NCBI RefSeq assembly: GCF_902167145.1
Contig: NC_050097.1
Coordinates: 174,436,923 to 174,500,922 of the forward strand
Length of the DNA stretch: 64,000 nucleotides
Source: Zea mays
Lineage: Eukaryota > Streptophyta > Magnoliopsida > Poales > Poaceae
Reading direction: 5' to 3'
Both the position numbers and the translations under genes were made by a program. The notes below the pieces were generated by a model. It was not told where the DNA came from, did not search any database, and saw only the letters and a program-made list of their open reading frames with translations. The stretch's first letter is position 1, and every line of letters begins with the position of its first letter. Of this stretch, positions 22,135-32,155 are shown piece after piece.

Positions 22135-22146
22135 TGGTATCGGAGC
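22135..22146 (+). promoter_or_regulatory. Primer binding site, Opie-like element 1
   Basis: TGGTATCGGAGC begins two bases after the LTR. It matches the initiator tRNA-Met primer site (TGGTATCAGAGC) with one change. The Ji-like element keeps the unchanged form at 47404. Confidence 0.85.
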
Positions 22147-22181
22147 CGTTCTCTTCAAGAAGGGACTAATCGCCCGAAGAG

Positions 22182-24545
22182 ATGGATCCTAAGGGGAAGG
22201 GAATCGTGATCAACGACAAGGAGAAGGAGTCCTTCGTCAACGAGCCGAAGGATGACAAGCCTACTGACTCGGGCTCGGGCCACAAGCGTAAAGATGGGAA
22301 GAAGAAGAAGACAAGGCGCATCAAGGAGATCGTCTACTACGACGATAGCGATGAGTCGACTTCTTCCCAAAAGGACGACGACAACGACTACAGGAAGACG
22401 GTCAATTCGAACTTTTCATTTGATTATTCTCGTATTCCACATAGTTCGAATTCGCATTTGCTTTCCATTCCTCTTGGCAAACCTCCACACTTCGATGGGG
22501 AAGACTACAGATTTTGGAGTCACAAAATGCGTAGTCACTTATTCTCTCTCCATCCAAGCATATGGGAGATTGTAGAGAATGGAATGAAATTTGATAGCTC
22601 GGATAGCCCTATGCTTATTAATGAACAAATTCATAAAAATGCACAAGCTACTACTGTGTTGCTAGCCTCTTTATGCAGGGACGAGTACAATAAGGTGAGC
22701 GGCTTGGACAATGCCAAGCAGATATGGGACACCCTCAAGATTTCTCACGAGGGGAACGACATCACCATGCTCACTAAAATGGAGTTGGTGGAGGGCGAGC
22801 TTGGAAGGTTTGCAATGATAAGGGGCGAGGAGCCAACCCAAACATACAACCGGCTCAAGACCCTTATCAACAAAATAAGGAGCTACGGAAGCACGCGATG
22901 GACGGATCACGACGTCGTCCGCCTAATGCTAAGGTCATTTACCATTCTTGATCCTCATCTCGTGAGCAATGTTCGTGAGAATCCCAGGTACACGAAGATG
23001 ACGCCCGAGGAGGTACTCGGAAAATTCGTAAGCGGGCGGATGATGATCAAGGAGGCAAGATACGTGGACGACGCCTTGAATGGACCGATCAACGAGCATC
23101 AACCCCTTGCTCTCAAGGCAACAAGAAGCAAGGAGGCGCTACCTAGCAAGGTGGCACAAATTGAGGCGGCCGGACTTAATGATGAAGAGATGGCTCTCAT
23201 CATCAAATGCTTCAAGACGGTGCTAAAAGGTCACAAGGGGCAGCCAAGCAAGACCAAGACAAAAGGGAAGCGCTCATGCTTCAAGTGCGGTAAGATTGGT
23301 CATTTTATCGCTAACTGCCCCGATAACGATAGTGACCAGGAACAGGGGAACAAGAGGGAAAAGAAGAAGAATTACAAGAAGGCCAAGGGCGAGGCACACA
23401 TCGGAAAGGAGTGGGATTCGGATTGCTCCTCCGACTCCGACAATGAAGGACTTGCCGCCACCGCCTTCAACAAGTCATCCCTCTTCCCCAACGAGCGTCA
23501 CACATGCCTTATGGCAAGGGAGAAGAAGGTGAGTACTCGAGACTCCACTTATGCTTCTTCTAGTGATAATGAGTCTAGTGATGATGATGACATAGACTAT
23601 TCATGCTTATTCAAGGGCTTAGATAGATCTAAGATAGACAAAATCAATGAATTGATTGATGCCTTGAATGATAAGAATGTGCTTTTAGAAAAGCAAGAGG
23701 ATTTGTTGTATGAAGAACATGACAAGTTTGTAGAAGCACAAAAATCACTTGCATTAGAGATTAAGAGAAATGAAATGCTTTCTTATGAGTTGTCTACATG
23801 TCATGATTCAATTGCTAGTTTAAAGAGCACAAATGATGATTTAAATGCTAAACTAGAAAAATCTAGTAAATCAACATCTTGTGTAGAACATGTTAAGATT
23901 TGCACTAGGTGTAAAGATTTCGATGTTGATGCCTGTAGTGATCATTTAGTTTCAATTTCCAAACTAACTGAGGAATTGGCTAGTCTTAATACCCAACTTA
24001 AGACTAGCAAGAATGATTTCAATAAACTAAAATTTGCAAGGGATGCCTACACGATTGGTAGACACCCCTCAATTAAGGATGGACTTGGCTTCAAAAGGGA
24101 AGCCAAGAACTTAACAAGCCATAAGGCTCCCATTCCCGCTAAGGAGAAAGGGAAGGCCCCTATGGCTACTAGTGCTAAAAAGAACCATGCCTTTTTGTAT
24201 CATGATAGGAAAAATTCTAGAAATGCTTTTAGAAGTTATGATGCTTTTGATTCACATGCTTATGATTCTTATGCCATGACTGCTTCTAGTTCTTCCTATA
24301 TGCATGGTAGAAGTATGACTAGGAGAAATGCTATTCATGCTCCTAGGAAAGTAGTAAATGAACCTTCTACAATTTATTGTGCTTTAAATGCTTCCTTTGC
24401 TATTTGTAGAAAGGATAGGAAGATAGTTGCTAGGAAGTTAGGGGCAAAATGCAAGGGAGACAAAACTTGCATTTGGGTCCCTAAGGATATTTGCACTAAC
24501 CTTGTAGGACCCAACAAGAGTTGGGTACCTAAGTCCCAAGCCTAA
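22182..24545 (+). CDS. Sirevirus Gag, intact (787 aa)
   Basis: A Lys/Asp/Ser-rich N-terminus leads into the copia Gag core: LGKPPHFDGEDYRFWSHKM at about residue 97, then ASLCRDEYNKVSGLDNAKQIW and EPTQTYNRLKTLINKIRSYG. A CCHC knuckle CFKCGKIGHFIANC sits near residue 367. The long C-terminal half has coiled-coil segments (KINELIDALNDKNVLLEKQEDLLYEEHDKF) and a basic tail, as in Sireviruses, whose Gag is unusually long. It packages the element RNA in virus-like particles. The ATG follows the PBS by 36 bp. The stop TAA overlaps the start of the pol frame, which is open from 24508. Confidence 0.95.
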   Translation: MDPKGKGIVINDKEKESFVNEPKDDKPTDSGSGHKRKDGKKKKTRRIKEIVYYDDSDESTSSQKDDDNDYRKTVNSNFSFDYSRIPHSSNSHLLSIPLGKPPHFDGEDYRFWSHKMRSHLFSLHPSIWEIVENGMKFDSSDSPMLINEQIHKNAQATTVLLASLCRDEYNKVSGLDNAKQIWDTLKISHEGNDITMLTKMELVEGELGRFAMIRGEEPTQTYNRLKTLINKIRSYGSTRWTDHDVVRLMLRSFTILDPHLVSNVRENPRYTKMTPEEVLGKFVSGRMMIKEARYVDDALNGPINEHQPLALKATRSKEALPSKVAQIEAAGLNDEEMALIIKCFKTVLKGHKGQPSKTKTKGKRSCFKCGKIGHFIANCPDNDSDQEQGNKREKKKNYKKAKGEAHIGKEWDSDCSSDSDNEGLAATAFNKSSLFPNERHTCLMAREKKVSTRDSTYASSSDNESSDDDDIDYSCLFKGLDRSKIDKINELIDALNDKNVLLEKQEDLLYEEHDKFVEAQKSLALEIKRNEMLSYELSTCHDSIASLKSTNDDLNAKLEKSSKSTSCVEHVKICTRCKDFDVDACSDHLVSISKLTEELASLNTQLKTSKNDFNKLKFARDAYTIGRHPSIKDGLGFKREAKNLTSHKAPIPAKEKGKAPMATSAKKNHAFLYHDRKNSRNAFRSYDAFDSHAYDSYAMTASSSSYMHGRSMTRRNAIHAPRKVVNEPSTIYCALNASFAICRKDRKIVARKLGAKCKGDKTCIWVPKDICTNLVGPNKSWVPKSQA

Positions 24546-27500
24546 ATTTGCCTTGCAGGTTTATGCATCCGGGGGTTCAAGCTGGATTATCGACAGCGGA
24601 TGCACAAACCATATGACGGGGGAGAAGAAAATGTTCACCTCCTACGTCAAGAATAAGGATTCCCAAGATTCAATTATATTCGGTGATGGGAATCAAGGCA
24701 AGGTAAAAGGGTTAGGTAAAATTGCAATTTCTAATGAGCACTCTATCTCTAATGTGTTTTTAGTTGAGTCTCTTGGTTATAATTTGCTATCTGTTAGTCA
24801 ATTATGCAACATGGGGTATAACTGTCTATTTACAAATGTAGATGTGTCTGTCTTTAGAAGAAGTGATGGTTCACTAGCTTTTAAGGGTGTATTAGACGGC
24901 AAACTTTATTTAGTTGATTTTGCAAAAGAAGAGGCCGGTCTAGATGCATGCTTAATAGCTAAGACTAGCATGGGCTGGCTGTGGCATCGCCGCTTAGCAC
25001 ATGTGGGGATGAAGAACCTTCACAAGCTTCTAAAGGGAGAACACGTGATAGGTTTGACTAACGTGCAATTTGAAAAAGATAGACCTTGTGCAGCTTGTCA
25101 AGCAGGTAAACAAGTGGGAGGAGCACATCACAGCAAGAATGTGATGACCACTTCAAGACCCCTGGAGCTGCTGCATATGGACCTCTTCGGACCCGTCGCC
25201 TATCTGAGCATAGGAGGAAGTAAGTATGGTCTAGTTATTGTTGATGACTTTTCCCGCTTCACTTGGGTGTTCTTTTTGCAGGATAAGTCTGAAACCCAAG
25301 GGACCCTCAAGCGCTTCCTCAGAAGAGCTCAAAATGAGTTTGAGCTCAAGGTGAAGAAGATAAGGAGCGACAACGGGTCCGAGTTCAAGAACCTTCAAGT
25401 GGAGGAGTTCCTTGAGGAGGAAGGGATCAAGCACGAGTTTTCCGCTCCCTATACACCACAGCAAAATGGTGTGGTAGAGAGGAAGAACAGGACGCTAATC
25501 GACATGGCGAGGACTATGCTTGGAGAGTTCAAGACCCCCGAGCGTTTTTGGTCGGAAGCCGTGAACACGGCTTGCCACGCCATCAACAGGGTCTACCTTC
25601 ATCGCCTCCTCAAGAAGACGTCGTATGAGCTTCTAACCGGTAACAAACCCAATGTATCTTACTTTCGTGTATTTGGGAGCAAATGCTACATTCTAGTGAA
25701 GAAGGGTAGAAATTCTAAGTTTGCTCCCAAAGCTGTAGAAGGGTTTTTGTTAGGTTATGACTCAAATACAAAGGCGTATAGAGTCTTCAACAAATCATCG
25801 GGTTTGGTTGAAGTCTCTAGCGACGTTGTATTTGATGAGACTAATGGCTCTCCAAGAGAGCAAGTTGTTGATTGTGATGATGTAGATGAAGAAGATGTTC
25901 CGACGGCTGCTATACGAACCATGGCGATTGGAGAAGTGCGGCCACAGGAACAAGATGAACGAGTCAACCTTCTTCCTCAACAACGGTGCATCCCCCAACT
26001 CAAGACGATGAACAGGTTCATCAAAAGGAGGCGTGTGATCAAGGGGGAACACAAGATGATCACGTGATGGAGGAAGAAGCGCAACCGGCACCTCCAACCC
26101 AAGTTCGAGCGATGATTCAAAGGGATCATCCCGTCGACCAAATTCTGGGTGATATTAGCAAGGGAGTAACTACTCGATCTCGATTAGTTAATTTTTGTGA
26201 GCATTACTCCTTTGTCTCTTCTATTGAGCCTTTCAGGGTAGAAGAGGCCTTGCTAGATCCGGACTGGGTGTTAGCCATGCAGGAGGAACTCAACAACTTC
26301 AAGCGCAATGAAGTTTGTACACTGGTGCCTCGTCCCAAGCAAAATGTTGTGGGAACCAAGTGGGTGTTCCACAACAAACAGGACGAGCACGGGGTGGTGA
26401 CGAGGAACAAGGCTCGACTTGTGGCAAAAGGTTATGCCCAAGTCGCAGGTTTGGACTTTGAGGAGACGTTTGCTCCTGTGGCTAGGCTAGAGTCAATTCG
26501 CATCTTGCTAGCATATGCCGCTCACCATTCTTTCAGGTTGTACCAAATGGATGTGAAGAGCGCTTTCCTCAACGGGCCGATCAAGGAGGAGGTGTACGTG
26601 GAGCAACCCCCCGGCTTCGAGGATGAACGGTACCCCGACCACGTGTGTAAGCTCTCTAAGGCGCTCTATGGACTTAAGCAAGCCCCAAGAGCATGGTATG
26701 AATGCCTTAGAGACTTTTTACTTGCTAATGCTTTCAAGGTTGGGAAAGCCGATCCAACTCTGTTCACTAAGACATGTGATGGTGATTTGTTTGTGTGCCA
26801 AATTTATGTCGACGACATAATATTTGGTTCTACTAACCAAAAGTCTTGTGAAGAGTTTAGCAGGGTAATGACGCAGAAATTCGAGATGTCAATGATGGGC
26901 GAGTTGAACTACTTCCTTGGGTTCCAAGTGAAGCAACTCAAGGATGGCACCTTCATCTCCCAAACGAAGTACACGCAAGATCTGCTAAAGCGGTTTGGGA
27001 TGAAGGACGCCAAGCCCGCAAAGACTCCGATGGGGACCGACGGACACACCGACCTCAACAAAGGAGGTAAGTCCGTTGATCAAAAAGCATACCGGTCAAT
27101 GATAGGTTCTTTACTTTACTTATGTGCTAGTAGACCGGATATTATGCTTAGCGTATGCATGTGTGCTAGATTTCAATCCGATCCTAAGGAGTGTCACTTA
27201 GTGGCGGTGAAGCGAATTCTTAGATATTTGGTTGCTACGCCTTGCTTCGGGCTCTGGTATCCAAAGGGGTCTACCTTTGACCTGGTTGGATACTCAGATT
27301 CCGACTATGCTGGATGTAAGGTCGATAGGAAGAGTACATCGGGGACGTGCCAATTCTTAGGAAGGTCCCTGGTGTCGTGGAACTCTAAGAAACAAACCTC
27401 CGTTGCCCTATCCACCGCTGAGGCCGAGTATGTTGCCGCAGGACAATGTTGCGCGCAACTACTATGGATGAGGCAAACCCTCCGGGACTTTGGCTACAAT

Positions 27501-27758
27501 CTGAGCAAAGTCCCACTCCTATGTGACAATGAGAGTGCTATCCGCATGGCGGAAAATCCTGTTGAACACAGCCGCACAAAGCACATAGACATCCGGCATC
27601 ACTTTTTGAGAGACCACCAGCAAAAGGGAGATATCGAAGTGTTTCATGTTAGCACCGAGAACCAGCTAGCCGATATCTTTACCAAGCCTCTAGATGAGAA
27701 GACCTTTTGCAGGCTGCGTAGTGAGCTAAATGTCTTAGATTCGCGGAACTTGGATTGA
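24508..27758 (+). pseudogene. Sirevirus Pol, one 1-nt frameshift
   Basis: Protease has WIIDSGCTNHMTG. The integrase zinc finger is in LWHRRLAHVGMKNLHKLL...CAACQAGK. The catalytic core is LLHMDLFGP...IRSDNGSEF...PYTPQQNGVVERKNR. RT has [33 protein letters not shown] and YVDDIIFGS. RNase H has [18 protein letters not shown] and KHIDIRHHF. Pol is in the +1 frame relative to Gag with a 38-nt overlap (24508-24545). A single base is missing near 25960, in the variable linker between integrase and RT, compared with the second Opie-like copy. The frame then changes and runs open to 27758. No other break is seen. Confidence 0.9.
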
Positions 27759-28537
27759 ATTGTAGCATACATGTGTTTATGCCTTTGATCATGTTCATTC
27801 TGCATTTTGTTGCTTATTGTGGTGCTCAAGTTGTACAAACACTCCCTGGATCTCACAAGTCCGTTGCAAAGTGATGCACAGTTTGAGGGGGAGATGTGTT
27901 ACAACTTGACCCTTTGAGACTAACCGTATGCTTGAGTTTGCTTGTTTTAGTCTCAAAGGAGAATTAAAAGGGAAAAGGTGGACTTGGACCATGAAAGACT
28001 TCCACTGCACTCCGATGAGAGGGTAATTTATTCCAAGTTCATCTCATGTACTCTTATTGCCTTTGTATTCTTATTGGAGATTTTGGTGAGGCGATGGGGT
28101 TCTTGGGCCAAGATTGATCCCGTTTTGGTGCTTGATGCCAAAGGGGGAGAAAATAAGGGCCAAAGCAATAAATGGATCAACTACCACTTGAGAAATTTTG
28201 AAAACAGTAGAATAGAGCTTTTGGTTTGTCAAATCTCTTTTGTTGTCTCTTTTGTCAAAAGTTGGCCTCTTGTGGGGAGAAGTGTTGATTATGGGAAAAA
28301 GGGGGAGTTTTTGAAATCTTTCCTTTGGAATGACTCTCTTTATGCTTCAACATGTGTGTTTGACTTAGAGATAGAGATTTGAGTTTGATTTGCAAAAACA
28401 AACCAAGTGGTGGCAAAGGATGATCCATATATGTCAAAATTGAATCAAAACAATTTTGAGTTCTTATTTGATTTGATTTTGTACTTGTTCTACTTGCTTT
28501 ATGTTGTGTTGGCATAAATCACCAAAAAGGGGGAGAT
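27759..28537 (+). other. Sirevirus 3' non-coding region with repeated polypurine tracts
   Basis: No credible gene is present; the 134-codon frame at 27978-28382 lacks any resemblance to known proteins. Purine runs of the AAAGGGGGAGA type occur at about 27885, 28139, 28294 and finally 28524-28537, directly before the 3' LTR. Repeated polypurine tracts upstream of the 3' LTR are a recognised Sirevirus feature. Confidence 0.75.
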
Positions 28538-29818
28538 TGAAAGGGAAATGTGCCTTTGGGCCATTTCTAAGTGTTTTGGTGATTTAGTGTCCAACACAAG
28601 TGCCTAAGTGTAAAAAGGTGGACAAAGTACAAATCAAGAATTAAGGTATGTTTCTCAGACTTAGTACATTGTTTTATGGACTAATGTATTGTGTCTAAGT
28701 GCTGGAAACAGGAAAAATCCAATTGGAAATGTCTTGGCTCGAGCAGCCAAGAATCTGCTGAGTCTGGGAGCACCGGACTGTCCGGTGGGTCACCGGACTG
28801 TCCGGTGGTGCACCGGACAGTGTCCGGTGCGCCAGGCTGACTCGGCGTGAACTCGGCGCTCTCGGGAATTCGCCGACGGCGTACGGCTAAAATTCACCGG
28901 ACTGTCCGGTGTGCACCGGACTGTCCGGTGAGCCAACGGTCGGCCGGGCCAACGGTCGGCCGCGCGATCTGCGCGTGACACGTGGCCGAGCCAACGGCTA
29001 GAAGGGGGCACCGGACTGTCCGGTGTGCACCGGACATGTCCGGTGTGCACCGGACATGTCCGGTGCGCCAACGGCTCTCTGGCGGGCAACGGTCGGCTGC
29101 AACATTTTAGGAAGGAGATCGGGCACCGGACAGTGTCCGGTGTGCACTGGACTGTCCGGTGCGCCCGATGACAGAAGGCAAGATCAGCCTTCCAGAATTG
29201 CTCTCAACGGCTCCTAGCTGCCTTGGGGCTATAAAAGGGACCCCTAGGCACATGGAGGAGTACACCAAGCAACCTTAGAGCATTCTTGATCATCCACACT
29301 CAGTCTTTGCGCATTCGTTTGTCATTTGCAGTGATTCGAGCTCCGTTCTAGTGAGAACTTTGAGATAGTCTTTTGAGCTCGATTCTTGGCCGTGTGTGTG
29401 CGCATTTTGCTGGGGATTTGTGTGTGTTGCTTCCCTCCCTTACTCCGTATTTCTTTGTGAATCTCAAGTGTAAGGGCGAGAGACTCCAAGTTGTGGAGAT
29501 TCCTCGCAAACGGGATATTGAAAGGAAAAGCATAACACTGTGGTATTCAAGTTGATCATTGGATCACTTGAGAGGAGTTGAGTGCAACTCTCGTCCGTTG
29601 GGACGCCACAACGTGGAGTAGGCAAGTTTTGTACTTGGCCGAACCACGGGATAAACCACTGTGTCTTCTCTGTGTTGATCTTTTGTGGTATTGTGTTTTG
29701 TTGAGACTCATCTCTAGCCACTTGGCGATTATTGTGCTAACACTTAACAAGTTTTTGTGGCTATAAGTTTAAGTTTCACAGGATCACCTATTCACCCCCC
29801 CCCCTCTAGGTGCTCTCA
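28538..29818 (+). repeat. Opie-like element 1, 3' LTR
   Basis: At 1,281 bp it is longer than the 5' LTR because it keeps a doubled GGGCCAACGGTCGGCCG segment near 28936-28961, carries an extra TGTGCACCGGACATGTCCGG unit near 29030-29055 and has a longer C run near 29796. Confidence 0.95.
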
Positions 29819-29823
29819 ATTGA

Positions 29824-31306
29824 CAAGAGCTATAAAGCAAGAGATCCGAAGCTTGAAAAATATCTAGATACAGTCCGAAGGATTGAGGTTTCCTTTGAAG
29901 GATTCTCTTTTAAAAGTATTCCTCGTGGAGAAAATGAATATGCTGATCTATTGGCCAAGTCAGCAGCACAGGGGCTGCCTTTACCTTCGGAAGTATTTTT
30001 CGAAACAATAAAAGCACCTTCGGTTGAGCTTTTTGAAAGAGCGGTCCTCGACATATCCCCTGTCTATAGTGAAGATTGGAGAACTGAAATCATCTCTTTC
30101 CTTCAGGGTAATTTTCTTTTAGACGACGAAGCTTATAACAGGAGGATAGAAGCAAGAGCTCGACCATATGTCATAATAGAAGGGGAGCTATACAAGCGTG
30201 GGGTCTGTTCCCCGTTGCTCAAGTGTTTATCCAGATCCGAAGGTATAGAATTGATGAAGGAAATACATGCAGGCCTGTGTGGATCTCATATTGGATCTAG
30301 GCCTTTGCTCGGGAAAGTTTTTCGTCAAGGATTTTATTGGCCAAAGGCAGCTTCGGATGCAGCGGATTTAGTCCAAAAGTGCGAAGGTTGTCAGAAATGT
30401 GCAAGAGATCAAAAACAACCTTCGTCTTTAACTCAATTAATACAACCCACTTGGCCGTTGCAAAGGTGGGGCCTTGATTTGCTAGGTCCATTACCACCAG
30501 CACAGGGAAACTTAAGATATGTTGTAGTGGCAGTGAAATATTTTTCTAAGTGGATTGAGGCAAAGCCTCTAGCCACAATAACTTCGGTTACTATTCAAAA
30601 GTTTTTCTGGCAAAATATTGTTTGTTGCTTCGCAGTGCCGAAGGCCATTACTATGGATAATGGGGCACAGTTTGATTCTGAAGCTTTCAGAGAATTTTGT
30701 GATCAAATTGGCACGAAGATCCATTTTGCATCAGTTCGACATCCGGAGTCAAACGGACTTGTCGAAAGAGCTAACGGGATCATAATGACAGGAATAATGA
30801 AGTCAATCTTCAATCAGCCCAGGGGAAAGTGGCCAGACGAGTTAATCAAAGTGGTGTGGAGCCATAACACAACCATGTCAAGATCAACAGGCTTTACGCC
30901 ATTCAAACTATTGTTTGGGGATGAAGCAATAACCCCGGAAGAGGCCAAAGCAGGATCAATAAGAACAGTAGCTTCGGTAGAAGGCGAAGACGAAGCTGAT
31001 TGCTCTGTGGAAAAAGATGCTATAGAAGGGATCAGACTTCAAGCTGTGGAAAACATCAATAAATATCAAGCCGAAACAATAAAATGGCGTGACAGGAAGG
31101 TTAAGCTGAAGAACATTGAACCAGGACATCTGGTGCTTCGAAGAGTAGCCAACCCCGAGACAGTAGGCAAATTACAGCTAAAGTGGGAAGGACCTTTTTT
31201 GGTAGTATCTTCGTCAAGACTCGGTTCCTACAGATTGAAGGATATGGACGGCAACGACATTCCTAGATCATGGAATGCGGATGAGCTTCGGCGATATTAT
31301 GTTTAG
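29824..31306 (+). CDS. Element B pol, 3' part (RNase H end, integrase)
   Basis: The frame continues that of 18421-20891 in phase once the Opie-like insertion and one target duplication are disregarded, giving about 1,317 codons in all without a break. It holds the end of RNase H (PRGENEYADLLAKSA), the integrase zinc-binding region (HIGSRPLLGKVFRQGFYW, then CEGCQKC), and the catalytic residues in WGLDLLGP, TMDNGAQFDSEAF and HPESNGLVERANG (D, D, E). A C-terminal domain ends WEGPFLVVSSSRLGSYRL. This is the best-preserved gypsy pol in the window. Confidence 0.9.
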
Positions 31307-31484
31307 TTTGATGTAATTTTTTCTATTCCTTTTTGTGGCACCCTTTCCTTTCCGAAGGGGGAGAAAGGTTTTTAATGGGGCCACAACATGTAATTTTTCT
31401 TTTCCTTATTTCAATTCTATAAAAGTGATATCCCCCGAAAAATGTAAATGTAAATGCAAAGGGAAAAGAAAAGAAAACAGGGAG

Positions 31485-31715
31485 AAGCTCAAAAGTCGTT
31501 CCTAAGGGAATGCAGAGCTTACAACGAAAAGTAAACGCTGATTCCGCTGAAAGTAAAAGGCGAAGAAGCTCCTAAGGGAGGCTTACAGCGAAAAGTCAAC
31601 GCTGATTCCGCTGAAAGTAAAAGGCGAAGAAGCTCCTAAGGGAGGCTTACTACGAAAAGTCAACGCTGATACACCGAAAAGTAAACGGTGAAGCCGAAAA
31701 GTAAACGGCAAAAAA
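31485..31715 (+). repeat. Tandem repeats in element B 3' region, 64-bp unit
   Basis: About three and a half copies of a unit starting AGCTCCTAAGGGAGGCTTAC and holding CAGCGAAAAGTCAACGCTG, TTCCGCTGAAAG and TAAAAGGCGAAGA. Each unit has short self-complementary parts (CTCCTAAGGGAG; CAGCG...CGCTG). Homologous arrays are in D (42905-43170) and G (62480-62760). Tandem repeats in this hypervariable region are known in Tat-lineage elements. Confidence 0.9.
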
Positions 31716-32155
31716 GTTTTGAATCATTCCCAAGGGGATGAAGGGCTATGATTATGGTTTATGAACATGTGTCCCAAAATTCATTTGCACAATACATTTC
31801 ATCATCTCATTTGCATTCATAAACATTCATTTAGACATATATAGAATCATCATCATACTACACAAAAAAGATAGGTGCTTCGGCAATGAGGAAAGACTTC
31901 GAAAAAGGAAAAAAAATTATGCTTCCTTGTGTACGAAAAGAAGGGAAGGTGTTTTTCGCCTTCGGCTCAAAAAAGAAGTTTCGTCCACAGCAAAGCAGAT
32001 TGTACATAGACACCGGAAACAAAATATATTACAAGGTATGTACAAATTTACATAAGTTGTTTCCATAATTATATTACAAAGATCTCTTCAGAATTTTTTG
32101 TAGAAAAGTCTATTATGGCAACTATCAAGCTTCAGGTCGTCATGCTTCAGCTTCG
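31716..32155. other. Element B spacer after the antisense gene
   Basis: Non-coding. It holds the 16-bp motif GGGAAGGTGTTTTTCG at 31943-31958, which recurs in the same direction at 35543-35558 on the other side of the antisense gene. Short CATTTCATCATCTCATTT tracts are shared with element G (62790-62850). Confidence 0.6.

Larger units (their letters stand above)
20892..29818 (+). mobile_element. Opie-like Sirevirus (Ty1/copia), young, inside element B
   Basis: The element is 8,927 bp with ATTGA duplicated at 20887-20891 and 29819-29823. LTRs are 1,241 and 1,281 bp and differ by only about four substitutions plus small repeat-length changes. It has an intact gag, a pol with one frameshift, multiple polypurine tracts before the 3' LTR and palindrome-rich LTRs, all typical of maize Sireviruses. 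The name Opie is from memory of the LTR start TGAAAGGGAAATGTGCC. Confidence 0.95.

Noticed and set aside
27978..28382. 134-codon open frame between pol and the 3' LTR, possible env-like gene
   Set aside because: No signal peptide, membrane helix pattern or similarity to known Sirevirus env-like proteins, and the frame is not kept in Opie-like copy 2.
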